Positions 36,701 through 45,919 of a stretch of DNA of 64,000 nucleotides are shown piece by piece. The stretch is from Brevundimonas guildfordensis. GTDB taxonomy: Bacteria; Pseudomonadota; Alphaproteobacteria; Caulobacterales; Caulobacteraceae. Under the pieces are notes generated by a model. It was given only the letters and a program-made list of their open reading frames with translations, made no database searches and was not told where the DNA came from. Made by a program: the position numbers and the translations under genes. The stretch's first letter is position 1, and every line of letters starts with the position of its first letter. The DNA is taken from contig NZ_JACSQU010000003.1 in assembly GCF_014836405.1 (NCBI RefSeq), positions 1-64,000 of the forward strand. The letters run 5' to 3'.

Positions 36701-37510
36701 ATGACCGTCTCCGCCTCTCCCACCCCCTTCGCCGACCTTGAAGACGACCTCGTATCGGGCCGGCTGACCGACATCCTGGCCGACATCGCCGAAGAGGCGG
36801 CCCAGTTGATCCTGCCCTATTGGCGCACGGGAACCCCGACGGAGACCAAGGCCGACCACAGCCCCGTCACGGCCGCCGACCGCGCCGCCGAGGCGTTGAT
36901 CCTGGAGCGCCTGGCCGCCCGCTGGCCCCAGGTTCAGGCCGTGGCCGAAGAGGCGACGGCCGCCGATGGCCTGCCCCCTTCGGTCGGCGAATGGTTCTGG
37001 CTGATCGACCCGCTGGACGGCACCAAGGGCTTCATCCAGGGGCGCGAAAGCTACACCGTCAACATCGCTCTGGTGCGCGGCGACGCCGTGCTCGCCGGCG
37101 TGGTGACGGCGCCCGCTCTGGCCCTGACCTGGCGTTCGACCACGCCGGGCGAAGGCGCCCAACGCCGCGCTTTTGGCGAGGCCTGGAAACCGGCGCGCGT
37201 GCGCGAGCGCCCGCAGGACGCCACCGCTCTGGTCAGCCACAGCATCAGCGACGAAGACGCCGAGCGCCTGGCCGGCCGCAATGGCTGCCGCCTGTGGCAG
37301 GGCATGGATTCGTCTTTGAAGTTCTGCATGATCGCCGAAGGCCGCTACGACGCCTATCCCCGCACCGGCCCGACCTGCGAATGGGATACGGCTGCGGGCC
37401 AGGCGGTGCTGGAAGCTGCCGGCGGCCGCGTGGTGGCCGAGGACGGCCGCCCCCTGGCCTACGGCAAGCCGGGCTTTCTGAACGGCCCCTTCTCGGCTAT
37501 CGGCGCCTGA
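36701..37510 (+). CDS. cysQ: 3'(2'),5'-bisphosphate nucleotidase (CysQ)
   Basis: Removes the 3'-phosphate from PAP, a by-product of sulfate assimilation and acyl-carrier protein turnover. 269 aa, inositol-monophosphatase fold with metal motif WLIDPLDGTKGFI; the SLKFCMIAEGRYDAYPR and EWDTAAGQAVLEAAGG blocks distinguish CysQ from histidinol or inositol phosphatases. An upstream in-frame TTG start is not supported by a ribosome site. Confidence 0.9.
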   Translation: MTVSASPTPFADLEDDLVSGRLTDILADIAEEAAQLILPYWRTGTPTETKADHSPVTAADRAAEALILERLAARWPQVQAVAEEATAADGLPPSVGEWFWLIDPLDGTKGFIQGRESYTVNIALVRGDAVLAGVVTAPALALTWRSTTPGEGAQRRAFGEAWKPARVRERPQDATALVSHSISDEDAERLAGRNGCRLWQGMDSSLKFCMIAEGRYDAYPRTGPTCEWDTAAGQAVLEAAGGRVVAEDGRPLAYGKPGFLNGPFSAIGA

Positions 37511-37520
37511 AGGCGCGGCG

Positions 37521-38408
37521 TCAGACCAGAGCGTCGACCCGGGCCATCTCGATCTGGGCCGACAGGCCAGCCGGCAGATCCCGCTCCGGCGTCCCCGCCA
37601 GCGCTTCCAGCTCGGTCCGGTCGCGCGGTCGGATCAGGGCGCTGGACACCCCAGGATCGGTCAGGGCGTAGGCCAGGCAGATGGCCTCGGCGGTCCAGCC
37701 CCGGGTCTGATGCAGGAAGGCGAAGGAGCCGCGCTGCGTCTCCTCGACCGGCGCTCGCCCGCCCAGGCCGAACAGGCCCCGCTTCTTGGGCGCCCCGGCC
37801 TCCGCCGCCTTGCGCTCGGTCGACAGACTGTCGGGGAAATAGCCGTAGACGAATAGGCTCATCTGCCGCTCCAGCGCCGCCCGCATCCGGGCGCGCACCC
37901 GCCATTCGATATTGGCGTGGAAGGGAGTGAACAGGGCGTCGAAGGCGCCGGTCGAGACATAGAGATCGCTCACCGCCTCATCGCCCGACACGCCCAGCAT
38001 CCGCACATGGCCGGCCTTGCGGATCGCCTTCAGCGTCGTCAAGGCCGCCTGCGGCAGCTCATTCTCGCCCGGTCGGTCCAGGACGGCCAGATCGAACCAG
38101 CCCAGCCCCGAGGCGTGCAGCCCCTGCTCGATCTCGCGTTCCAGACCGATCGGCGAGAAATCGCGCCCGACGCCCAGGCCCACGCTGGCGATGACGAGGC
38201 GACGCTCAACGTGGCCCAAGGCCTCGCCCGCAGCCTTCAACAGCGCCGGATCGGCGTTGTCGAAATGATAGGCGTTGATGCCCGCCTCCAGCGCCGCGAA
38301 GATCATCTGGCGCACATGCTCGGCGCCGCGCTTCGTCGCCTCCGACCCCAGGCACAGAGTCAGATTGGAGACGGCCCCTCCCGAGAGGCCGAAGGGGCGA
38401 TAGCGCAT
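37521..38408 (-). CDS. Aldo/keto-reductase-like protein lacking catalytic residues
   Basis: 295 aa with the AKR N-terminus (MRYRPFGLSGGAVSNLTLCLG) and barrel pattern. The catalytic tetrad appears mostly gone: the usual D-T-A-x-x-Y-G is DNADPALL (Asp kept, Tyr lost), the ATK lysine is ASV, and the HRP histidine is LDRP. It is therefore probably not a redox enzyme; a binding or structural role is inferred. It begins three bases before bolA's stop on the same strand and may be cotranscribed with it. Confidence 0.8.
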   Translation of the reverse strand: MRYRPFGLSGGAVSNLTLCLGSEATKRGAEHVRQMIFAALEAGINAYHFDNADPALLKAAGEALGHVERRLVIASVGLGVGRDFSPIGLEREIEQGLHASGLGWFDLAVLDRPGENELPQAALTTLKAIRKAGHVRMLGVSGDEAVSDLYVSTGAFDALFTPFHANIEWRVRARMRAALERQMSLFVYGYFPDSLSTERKAAEAGAPKKRGLFGLGGRAPVEETQRGSFAFLHQTRGWTAEAICLAYALTDPGVSSALIRPRDRTELEALAGTPERDLPAGLSAQIEMARVDALV

Positions 38409-38411
38409 GGC

Positions 38412-38654
38412 TCAGCCAGCCTCGGTCGGGGTCGAGGTCTCCAGCGCCAGGGCGTGCAGCTCGCCGCCCATCTTGCCCTTCAACGCCGCATAGACCAGCT
38501 GGTGTTGGCGCACCCGGTTCAGACCGCGAAACGCCTCGGACACGATGCGGGCGCGATAGTGGTCGCCGTCGCCAGCCAGATCCTCGATGGCGATGTCCGC
38601 GTCAGGGAAGGCCTCGGACAGATCGGCGCGAAGATCATCGGCGGACATGGGCAT
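38412..38654 (-). CDS. BolA-family protein
   Basis: 80 aa, the class II KH-like BolA fold: EDLAGDGDHYRARIVSEAFRG and VRQHQLVYAALKGKMGGELH, with the conserved C-terminal histidine. BolA proteins work with monothiol glutaredoxins in iron-sulfur and iron homeostasis. No glutaredoxin gene adjoins. A second ATG two codons in is possible. Confidence 0.9.
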   Translation of the reverse strand: MPMSADDLRADLSEAFPDADIAIEDLAGDGDHYRARIVSEAFRGLNRVRQHQLVYAALKGKMGGELHALALETSTPTEAG

Positions 38655-38678
38655 GGTGAAAGCACTCCGGAAAGCGAC

Positions 38679-38696
38679 GGGCCGGCGAACCGGCCC
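38679..38696 (-). terminator. Hairpin after the acetyltransferase gene
   Basis: Perfect 7-bp stem GGGCCGG/CCGGCCC with a four-base loop (TTCG on the minus strand). The T tract after it is poor (GTCGCTTTCC), so it may be only a weak terminator. Confidence 0.4.
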
Positions 38697-38731
38697 GAAA
38701 ACGTAAAGCCTACCCGGCCGCGCCGGTCCTG

Positions 38732-39250
38732 TCAGCCGCCTCGGGCCCGCTCGAACAGGGTGACCACCGCGCCCTTGTAGTCGGCATGGCCATAGGGGCT
38801 GTAGCCGACCCGTTCGGCCAGACGGACGGAGGCGACGTTGTCTGGCGAGATCATGCAGACGGTGCGCGGCTCCGATCTATGCCGATCGGTCCAGCCCAAG
38901 GCCGCCTGCAGGGCCTCGCGCGCCATGCTGCGGCCCTGGAAAGCCGGCGCCACGCCCCAGCCCAACTCCGGCGCGTCGAACGGCGGCGTCATGTCGCGAC
39001 GATAGTCCAGCACGCCAACGCTGCCGACATAGGCGCGTGTCGCTGTCTCTCGGATCGACCAGTTGCCATAGCCCTTGATCTGCCAATGGCCGATATCGCG
39101 CAGCAGGCGGAACCAGACCTCCTCTTCCGACAGGCCGCGGCCGATGATGTGGCGGGTGAAATCGGCGTCGGCCCACAGGACGGTCAGGTCATCCATGTCG
39201 CCCACGGCGACGGGCGTCAGCGTCAAGCGCTCGGTCGTAAGAACAGTCAC
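38732..39250 (-). CDS. GNAT acetyltransferase (RimJ/RimL type)
   Basis: 172 aa with the Acetyltransf_3 pattern: [21 protein letters not shown] at the start, then [23 protein letters not shown] for acetyl-CoA and [17 protein letters not shown]. The substrate is unknown. Its start overlaps the stop of radC by four bases, so the two are cotranscribed. Confidence 0.87.
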   Translation of the reverse strand: MTVLTTERLTLTPVAVGDMDDLTVLWADADFTRHIIGRGLSEEEVWFRLLRDIGHWQIKGYGNWSIRETATRAYVGSVGVLDYRRDMTPPFDAPELGWGVAPAFQGRSMAREALQAALGWTDRHRSEPRTVCMISPDNVASVRLAERVGYSPYGHADYKGAVVTLFERARGG

Positions 39251-39978
39251 ATTAGTCCCAATTGCTTGAAGCTGGCCACGCCCTCGCGGCCGACGATCAG
39301 ATGGTCATGCACGGTGACGCTGAGGGCGCGCGCCGCGTCGATCACCTGCTTGGTCATGTCGATGTCCGCCCGGCTCGGCGTCGGATCGCCGGAAGGGTGG
39401 TTGTGCACGATGATCATGGCGCTGGCCGACAGCTCCAGCGCCCGGCGCACCACCTCGCGCGGATAGACCGGGGCGTGATCGACCGTGCCGCGGTTCTGGA
39501 TTTCGTCGAGGATCAGCTGGTTCTTCTTGTCCAGGTAAAGGACGCGGAACTGCTCGCGCGGCTCATGCTGCAGCGACAGCCGCACATAGGCCAGCAGCGC
39601 CGTCCACGACGAGATGACGGTGCGCCGGTTCGCCTCCTCCTTGGCCACCCGGCGCGAGACTTCATGCAGGGCGGCGAGGTCCAGCGCCGTCTCGGCGCCC
39701 ACGCCCTTGGCCCGGCCGCGAGAATCCTCGGCCCTGACCGTCATCAGGTCCTCGACCGAAGCGGCCAGCACCGCCGCCAGCGATCCGAACCGCGTCAGCA
39801 GGGCCTTGGCCACCGGCTTGACGTCGCCCTGCGGCTGGCTGCGGAACAGGAACAGCTCCAGCAGTTCATAGTCCGGCAGATGGTGGATGCCCGCCGCGCG
39901 CGCGCGTCCACGCAGCCGCTCGCGATGACCGGCGTGGTGCGGTTTGGCCTTCGGTCTTTCCGGCGGTTGATCCAGCAT
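39247..39978 (-). CDS. radC: RadC-family JAMM-domain protein
   Basis: 243 aa: N-terminal helix-hairpin-helix-like region, then a JAMM metalloprotease-like domain with [16 protein letters not shown] (near residue 190). RadC was named for DNA repair but its real function is unclear; JAMM residues are intact. It lies just after map, with a palindromic CTCCCCC/GGGGGAG in the 26-base gap. Confidence 0.92.
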   Translation of the reverse strand: MLDQPPERPKAKPHHAGHRERLRGRARAAGIHHLPDYELLELFLFRSQPQGDVKPVAKALLTRFGSLAAVLAASVEDLMTVRAEDSRGRAKGVGAETALDLAALHEVSRRVAKEEANRRTVISSWTALLAYVRLSLQHEPREQFRVLYLDKKNQLILDEIQNRGTVDHAPVYPREVVRRALELSASAMIIVHNHPSGDPTPSRADIDMTKQVIDAARALSVTVHDHLIVGREGVASFKQLGLM

Positions 39979-40004
39979 CAGCCTCCCCCAAGGGGGAGAC
40001 TAGC

Positions 40005-40826
40005 TCAGAATTTCGGGCGGAACAGGCCCTTGGGCGAAGCGGTGAAGATTTCCAGCCCGTCCTCGGTCACGCCGATCGAATGTTCGCACTGCGACGACAG
40101 CGACTTGTCGCGCGTCACGGCGGTCCAGCCGTCCGACAGCACCTTCACCGCCGGCTTGCCCAGGTTCACCATCGGCTCGACCGTGAAGAACATGCCCGGC
40201 TTCAGCACCGCGCCCTCGCCGCGACGGCCGTAGTGCAGGACGTTGGGGCTGTCGTGGAACACCCGGCCGATGCCGTGGCCGCAGAAGTCGCGCACCACGC
40301 TCATGCGCTGGGCCTCGACGAACTTCTGGATGGCGAAGCCGATGTCGCCGAAGGTGTTGCCCGGCTTGATCTGAGCCAGACCCAGGTCCAGCGAGTCATA
40401 GGTGACGTCGATCAGCCGCTTGGCGCGGGCGTTGATCTCGCCGACCGGATACATCCGGCTGCTGTCGCCGTGCCAGCCGTCGACGATGACCGTATGGTCG
40501 ATGTTGACGATGTCGCCTTCCTTCAGAACCTTGTCGCCGGGAATGCCGTGGCAGACGACGTGGTTGATCGAGGTGCAGACCGTCTTGGTGTAGCCCTTGT
40601 AGCCGAGGCAGGCGGGCGTGCCGCCGTTGTCCAGGGTGAACTCGCGCACCAGATCGTCCAGCTCGCCCGTGGTCACACCCGGCTTCACATGCTCGCCGAT
40701 CATGTCCAGCGCCTCGGCGACCAGACGGCCCGCCTTGCGCATCCCCTCGAACCCTTCCGCGTCATAGATGCGGATCTCGTGGCTGCGGACGAAAACGTCG
40801 GTTTCCAGGTCAGGGGTCTCGTACAT
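40005..40826 (-). CDS. map: Methionine aminopeptidase type I
   Basis: Removes the initiator methionine from new proteins. 273 aa, pita-bread fold with metal ligands in NIDHTVIVDGWHGDSS, FCGHGIGRVFHDSP, FFTVEPMV and SSQCEHSIGV. The N-terminus is about 20 residues longer than E. coli Map, which is usual in alphaproteobacteria. First gene of a likely map-radC-acetyltransferase unit. Confidence 0.96.
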   Translation of the reverse strand: MYETPDLETDVFVRSHEIRIYDAEGFEGMRKAGRLVAEALDMIGEHVKPGVTTGELDDLVREFTLDNGGTPACLGYKGYTKTVCTSINHVVCHGIPGDKVLKEGDIVNIDHTVIVDGWHGDSSRMYPVGEINARAKRLIDVTYDSLDLGLAQIKPGNTFGDIGFAIQKFVEAQRMSVVRDFCGHGIGRVFHDSPNVLHYGRRGEGAVLKPGMFFTVEPMVNLGKPAVKVLSDGWTAVTRDKSLSSQCEHSIGVTEDGLEIFTASPKGLFRPKF

Positions 40827-40977
40827 GCTCGGCTTTCGGGGAGGCGCGCGCTCCGCAATCAGGCGGGTCGGGCGAAGAAACGACTTTCAGGACTTCAGAT
40901 GGTCAGACTAGCACAAAACCTCAAGGCCGTCAGGGCTCGCCGCTGACGCAGGGACGCGCGTTTCCTATCTAGGGAGC

Positions 40978-41754
40978 ATGTCCCAGCCCTCGCCCCAACC
41001 CGCCCCCACCGCCGCCGTCCTGATCATCGGCGACGAGATCCTGTCGGGCCGCACCCGCGACAGCAATCTGAATACCCTGGCCCGCTTCCTGGCGCCGTTG
41101 GGCGTCGACCTGATGGAGGCCCGGGTGGTCGGCGACCGTCAGGACCAGATCGTCGCGGCCCTGAACGCCCTTCGCGCGACGCACGACTATGTCTTCACCA
41201 CCGGCGGCATCGGCCCGACCCATGACGACATCACCGCCGATGCGGTCGGCGCCGCCTTCGACGTGCCGGTCGGTGAGCACCCAGAGGCGCTCGCCATCCT
41301 TGAGCGCCGCTATGGCCCGGGCGAGTTCAACGCCGCGCGGCGCCGCATGGCCCGCGTGCCCGAAGGCGGCGTGCTGATCGCCAATCCGGTCAGCGACGCG
41401 CCGGGCTTTCAGGTCGAGAATGTCTTCGTCATGGCCGGCGTGCCCAAGATCATGGAGGCCATGCTGGACGACGTGGCCCCACGCCTGAGAACCGGCGCCC
41501 CGGTGCACAGCCGGTCGCTGCGCGTGGTCGGCGTCGGCGAGGGCGCCGTGGCCGACATCCTGCGCGCCGCCGCCGAGGCGCGGCCGCACCTTTCCTTTGG
41601 CTCTTACCCCTTCGGCCTCAGCGGCGGCCATAGGCCCAGCGAGACCGGAACCCAACTGGTCATCCGCGGAAGGAACCAGCCCGAAGTTGACGCAGCGGAA
41701 CACGATTTAGCCGCCGACCTCCGTTCGGCAGGCATCGAAATTGCCGCGACGTAA
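40978..41754 (+). CDS. CinA/MoaB-type molybdopterin-binding domain protein
   Basis: 258 aa with the MoCF_biosynth fold: AAVLIIGDEILSGRTRDSN and VFTTGGIGPTHDDITADAV. It matches the N-terminal half of CinA but lacks the C-terminal nicotinamide-nucleotide amidase domain. Such stand-alone forms may hydrolyse ADP-ribose or FAD-like pyrophosphates; the exact role is unknown. The gene stands alone, divergent from map. Confidence 0.85.
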   Translation: MSQPSPQPAPTAAVLIIGDEILSGRTRDSNLNTLARFLAPLGVDLMEARVVGDRQDQIVAALNALRATHDYVFTTGGIGPTHDDITADAVGAAFDVPVGEHPEALAILERRYGPGEFNAARRRMARVPEGGVLIANPVSDAPGFQVENVFVMAGVPKIMEAMLDDVAPRLRTGAPVHSRSLRVVGVGEGAVADILRAAAEARPHLSFGSYPFGLSGGHRPSETGTQLVIRGRNQPEVDAAEHDLAADLRSAGIEIAAT

Positions 41755-41934
41755 CCTCACCAAGGTGTGAGCTTGCGCGCGCTTTGCGCCACTTTTTCGC
41801 CGAGAAGCCGTCCGACACCAGCCTTGGACGCAACGCTTTCATGACACGGACGCTGTGATGGCGGCGTGGCGGCTCTCCCCGAACAAAGGCCGTCCGCTTT
41901 TCAATGGCCGGCCCTCGACATAGGTGAAGCGTAA

Positions 41935-43236
41935 ATGACCCCCAGGAACATGGCCCGCCTCGGCGGCCTGGCTCTGACCACCCTACTGATGACAGGCGTG
42001 GCCGCCCCGGCCCTCGCCGGCTCCTTCTATCTGCAAGAGCAGTCCGTCCGCGGCACCGGACGCGCCTTTTCGGGCGAGGCCGCCGATCGTGGCGTCGGCT
42101 CGATGTGGTGGAACCCCGCCTCGATCGCGCGCAGCGGCCGCGAAGTCTCCGTCGGCCTGCACGCCATCCGCATTGAATCCGAAGTGAAGAACACCGGCTC
42201 CTACGTCACCTATCCGGGCGGCGTGGACGTGCCGGTGGTCAACCCGCGCAACACCGAAGTCGACCCGATCGAAAGCGGCCTGGTGCCGAACTTCGCCTTC
42301 GCCACTCCGATCGGCGACCGCTTCGCCCTCGGCGTCGCCGTGGCCGCCCCCTACAACTTCACCACCAAGTACGAGCAGGGCTCCTTCGCTCGCTATGACG
42401 CCCTGACGTCGGAGCTGCGCTCGGGCGACGCCAGCGTGAACCTGGCCTATCAGGTCAACGACTGGCTGGACGTCGGCGCCGGCGTGAGCGCGCAATACGT
42501 CAAGGCCAAGCTGACGTCGGCCATGCCCTCGGTCTCGCCCCTGCTGCCGGACGGCTCCTCCTCGTTGGAAGGCGACGGCTGGGACTTCGGCTGGAACGTC
42601 GGGGCGCAGGTCCACAAGGGTCCGTGGGACTTCGGCCTGTCCTATCGCTCGAAGATCGAGCATGAACTGGACGGGGATATCGCCATCGCCCTGACCGGCC
42701 CGCTGGCGCCCAACAGTGTAACCGCCGGCGGCACGGCCAGCTTCAACACTCCGTGGTTCGCCTCGGCCTCGGTGCGCTACGCCGTCAACGACAAGCTGAC
42801 GCTGAACGCCCAGGTCAACCGTATCGGCTGGTCGGAATTCGACGCCATCCGAGTTCAATATCCGAACGGCGGCGACGTCATTGAGCAAAACTACAAGGAC
42901 GTCACCACCGGCGCCGTGGGCCTGGACTACGCCCTCAGCGACAAGACCACCCTGCGCGCTGGCGTCGGCTACGACCCGACCCCGACCCGCGACAGCCTGC
43001 GCACGGCCCGCATTCCGGACGCCGACCGCTGGCTGTTCTCGGTCGGCGGCTCGACCGAGGTCACTGAAGGCGTCACCTTCGATGCGGGCCTGACCTACAT
43101 CGCCTTCAGCGACTCGACGATCCACGACGACCGCACCTTCTACGCCGGGACCCCGGCGGCCGTGACCTCGCACCTGCGCGGCGAGGCCGAAGGCTCGGCC
43201 CTGGTGGCTTCGATCGGCGCCCGCTGGGCCTTCTGA
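41935..43236 (+). CDS. FadL/OmpP1/TodX-family outer-membrane transporter
   Basis: 433 aa. A signal peptide ends at ALA-GSFYLQEQS, the mature N-terminus of the family; then GTGRAFSGEAADRGVGSMWWNPAS forms the hatch and the rest is a 14-strand barrel ending in WAF. It brings long-chain fatty acids or other hydrophobic compounds across the outer membrane. No fatty-acid genes adjoin. A strong terminator follows. Confidence 0.92.
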   Translation: MTPRNMARLGGLALTTLLMTGVAAPALAGSFYLQEQSVRGTGRAFSGEAADRGVGSMWWNPASIARSGREVSVGLHAIRIESEVKNTGSYVTYPGGVDVPVVNPRNTEVDPIESGLVPNFAFATPIGDRFALGVAVAAPYNFTTKYEQGSFARYDALTSELRSGDASVNLAYQVNDWLDVGAGVSAQYVKAKLTSAMPSVSPLLPDGSSSLEGDGWDFGWNVGAQVHKGPWDFGLSYRSKIEHELDGDIAIALTGPLAPNSVTAGGTASFNTPWFASASVRYAVNDKLTLNAQVNRIGWSEFDAIRVQYPNGGDVIEQNYKDVTTGAVGLDYALSDKTTLRAGVGYDPTPTRDSLRTARIPDADRWLFSVGGSTEVTEGVTFDAGLTYIAFSDSTIHDDRTFYAGTPAAVTSHLRGEAEGSALVASIGARWAF

Positions 43237-43260
43237 TCCCCATCTGACGACGAATACGGA

Positions 43261-43297
43261 AACGGCGGCTCCCGCCAAAGGAGCCGCCGTTTTTTTA
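43261..43297 (+). terminator. Terminator of the FadL-type gene
   Basis: 12-bp perfect stem AACGGCGGCTCC/GGAGCCGCCGTT with a 7-base loop and seven T's. Confidence 0.93.
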
Positions 43298-43423
43298 TCC
43301 TCCCGATGCAATGAGGAGGTGGATCGGTCGCGGCAGCGAACGCGACGGAGGGGCCGCTTGGTTCCGCTGACGGTCAGGCCCCTCCACCACTTCGTGGTCC
43401 CCCTCCCCACAAAGTGGGGAGGA
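43298..43423. repeat. Palindromic intergenic repeat element (REP-like)
   Basis: About 126 bases with nested inverted repeats. It begins with CCTCC...GGAGG (43299-43319), contains GGAGGGGCC (43347-43355) pairing with GGCCCCTCC (43377-43385), and ends in CCTCCCCAC-AAA-GTGGGGAGG (43402-43422). From memory, similar CCTCCCC...GGGGAGG elements are scattered between genes in Brevundimonas and relatives. It fills the gap between the FadL terminator and the helicase stop codon. Confidence 0.65.
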
Positions 43424-43433
43424 AAAAGCTGCC

Positions 43434-44939
43434 TCAGCCTTGAGCGCCGTGGCCCTTGCCGCCGTTCGACGGGCGGCGACGGCGCGGACGGCGCTGCAGC
43501 TCGCCGACCGGCTTGGGCTCGGCCGCAGGCGCGGCGCGCACCGACGAGCGGGCGCGGTCGCCCGCCATCGGATCATAGGCGACCGCCGGACGCTCGGCCG
43601 CAGGCGCGCCGTTGCGGCCGCGACGCTGGCGGTGCGGCTGACCGCCGCCCTCCTGCTTGACGCCTTCGCGGTGCGGGTTGCGACCGCCGCGGCCCCGTCC
43701 CCCTCGGCCTTCGCCGTCCGAGCGACCCTCGCGCTCGGGGAGCGTCGCCTTCTTGGCCACGCCCGCCGCCATGATGGAGGCGTCCAGCTGGGCCAGGGCC
43801 TTGTCGTTGCGACGGTCGATCGCGGGGATCTTCTGGCGCGTGACCTTCTCGATGTCCTTCAGCAGCTTCATCTCGTCGCCGGCGACGAAGCTGATGGCCG
43901 TGCCGTCCTTGCCCGCGCGGGCCGTACGGCCGATGCGGTGGACATAGGCTTCCGGCACATAGGGCAGCTCGAAGTTCACCACGTGGGTGACCTTGTCCAC
44001 GTCGATGCCGCGCGCGGCGATGTCGGTGGCGACCAGGACGCGCAGCTTGCCGTTCTTGAAGGCTTCAAGCGCGCGCTCGCGCTGGGGCTGGCTCTTATTG
44101 CCGTGGATGGCCCCGGCCTCGACGCCGCCGGCCTCCAGATAGGCCGCGACCTTGTCGGCGCCGTGCTTGGTCTTGGTGAAGACCAGGCAGCGCGTATAGG
44201 CGGGATCAGAGAACAGCTCGGTCAGCAGGGCGCGCTTCTTGCCCTGTTCGACCCAGATCACCGACTGCTTGATGCGCTCGACCGTGGTGGCTTGCGGCGT
44301 GACCTGGACCTTGACCGGATCCTTCAGCAGCTCGCCCGCCAGCTTGCCGATCTCCGACGGCATGGTGGCCGAGAAGAACAGGTTCTGGCGCTTGGCCGGA
44401 ATGCGGCTGACGATCTGGCGGATCGGCTTGATGAAGCCCAGGTCCAGCATCTGGTCGGCCTCGTCCAGGACGAAGATTTCCGTCTGAGACAGGTCCAGCG
44501 TCTTTTGCTGGATATGGTCCAGCAGGCGGCCGGGCGCGGCCACCAGCACGTCGAGACCCTGTTGCAGGGCGCGTTCCTGCGGGCCGTACTTCACGCCGCC
44601 GAAGATCACGGCCACGCGGAAGCCCAGGTGGGCGCCGTATTGCTTGAAGCTGTCGGCGATCTGGGTCGCCAGTTCGCGCGTGGGGCTCAGGATCAGGGCG
44701 CGGGTGGTGCGCGGCTTGGGCGCCACGCGGTTCTCGGCCAGGCGATGCAGGATCGGCAGGGCGAAGGCCGCCGTCTTGCCGGTGCCGGTCTGAGCGATGC
44801 CCAGCAGGTCCTTGCCCTTCATCACGTCGGGGATGGACTTGGCCTGGATCGGCGTCGGCTTCTCATAGCCGGTCGCGGCCAGGGCGGTCAGCAGAGCCTT
44901 GTTCAGGCCCATCGATTCAAAAGTAAGAGTGTCGCTCAC
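43434..44939 (-). CDS. rhlE: DEAD-box RNA helicase, RhlE type
   Basis: Unwinds RNA in ribosome assembly and mRNA decay. 501 aa; motifs F-x-x-[ML]-GLN, AQTGTGKT, PTRELA, DEAD, SAT, RGID and HRIGRTAR are in order within residues 1-380. The C-terminal 110 residues are rich in Arg and Gly (GRGGRGRGGRN), typical RNA-binding tails. It begins with GTG. A 268-base gap precedes it, perhaps a long 5' leader, as is common for cold-regulated helicase genes. Confidence 0.93.
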   Translation of the reverse strand: MSDTLTFESMGLNKALLTALAATGYEKPTPIQAKSIPDVMKGKDLLGIAQTGTGKTAAFALPILHRLAENRVAPKPRTTRALILSPTRELATQIADSFKQYGAHLGFRVAVIFGGVKYGPQERALQQGLDVLVAAPGRLLDHIQQKTLDLSQTEIFVLDEADQMLDLGFIKPIRQIVSRIPAKRQNLFFSATMPSEIGKLAGELLKDPVKVQVTPQATTVERIKQSVIWVEQGKKRALLTELFSDPAYTRCLVFTKTKHGADKVAAYLEAGGVEAGAIHGNKSQPQRERALEAFKNGKLRVLVATDIAARGIDVDKVTHVVNFELPYVPEAYVHRIGRTARAGKDGTAISFVAGDEMKLLKDIEKVTRQKIPAIDRRNDKALAQLDASIMAAGVAKKATLPEREGRSDGEGRGGRGRGGRNPHREGVKQEGGGQPHRQRRGRNGAPAAERPAVAYDPMAGDRARSSVRAAPAAEPKPVGELQRRPRRRRPSNGGKGHGAQG

Positions 44940-45207
44940 GTCTGTCTTTCACGAACGGCGGCGCGCGCGTCTGGACGAACCAGACCTTCACAAAAGGGCG
45001 CACGTCGCCTGCCCGAAATCGGGCGGGGAACGGGCGCCGCCCCGCGTGTATGGACGACGTATGAAATCGAATGATCCGGCCGCTCGACAGACAGGTCTTC
45101 CGGTGAGGGAAGCCCAACACGCGCTGGAACGCGCCGGTCACCGCATTGTGCGATGCAGCGCAAATGGCCTTCAATAGCGGCCAAGTCAAGGCGAAGCCGG
45201 CAAAAGC
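44940..45207. other. Gap upstream of the helicase gene
   Basis: 268 bases with no convincing gene. It contains a GCCCGA/TCGGGC inverted repeat around 45018-45032. It most likely carries the rhlE promoter and 5' leader; no riboswitch is recognised. Confidence 0.3.
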
Positions 45208-45858
45208 CTACAACAGGCTGACCGCCAGATTGACGGCCAGGGCCAGGATCACCGTGTTGAACAGCCAGGCCACGATGCTGTGGACGGTGGCGATGCGGCG
45301 CAGGCGCTGGCTGGAAATCTGCACGTCGGCGGTCTGGTTCGCCACGCCGATGATCAGGGCGAAATGCAGGAAGTCCCAATAGTCGGCGTCTTCCTCTCCC
45401 GGAAACATCAGGCCCTGTCGGTCGCCATCGCCGGCTTCGGCGGGCGCATAGAATTCATGGGCGTAATGCAAGGTGAAGATCGTCTGCACGAACAGCCAGC
45501 TCAGGGCGATGGTGGCGACGGTCAGCGCCGCCGCCGCCGCCGTCGGCTTACCGCCCGACGCCGCCATGAAGACGATGACGAAGACGCTGGCCCCCGCCGC
45601 CAGCAGGCTGAGCGGCAGCACCGCCCCGCCCGCCTGGTCCAGTTCCGCCGACCGCGCGCGGATCATCGCCACCGATCGCGTTCGGCTCAACCGCAGGAAG
45701 GTCAACAACAGAAAGGCCGCTACGCCGGCGTCCCACGCGACCGCCAGCCGCGTCGGCCAGCCCCAGGCGGCCGGCGCAAGGGCGCTCGCGACCGCCATCA
45801 CCGCCATGCCCAACCACAGGGCGAGATGCAGACGAAAGAGGTGCGCGACCGGCTTCAT
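45208..45858 (-). CDS. DUF1345-family membrane protein
   Basis: 216 aa with five or six hydrophobic segments and the family signature FTLHYAHEFY plus DYWDFLHFALIIGVANQTADV. DUF1345 proteins are of unknown function. The gene lies 61 bases after the Rieske gene on the same strand and could share its transcript. Confidence 0.87.
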   Translation of the reverse strand: MKPVAHLFRLHLALWLGMAVMAVASALAPAAWGWPTRLAVAWDAGVAAFLLLTFLRLSRTRSVAMIRARSAELDQAGGAVLPLSLLAAGASVFVIVFMAASGGKPTAAAAALTVATIALSWLFVQTIFTLHYAHEFYAPAEAGDGDRQGLMFPGEEDADYWDFLHFALIIGVANQTADVQISSQRLRRIATVHSIVAWLFNTVILALAVNLAVSLL

Positions 45859-45919
45859 GAGCGCATGATTGCGCCGTTCCGCCCGGAACGGCCAGCGTTC
45901 CTCCGGTCGACCTTCGCCG

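Noticed and set aside
39983..39998. Palindrome CTCCCCC-AA-GGGGGAG between radC and map.
   Set aside because: No T tract and too short a loop for a terminator; likely a chance or minor element.
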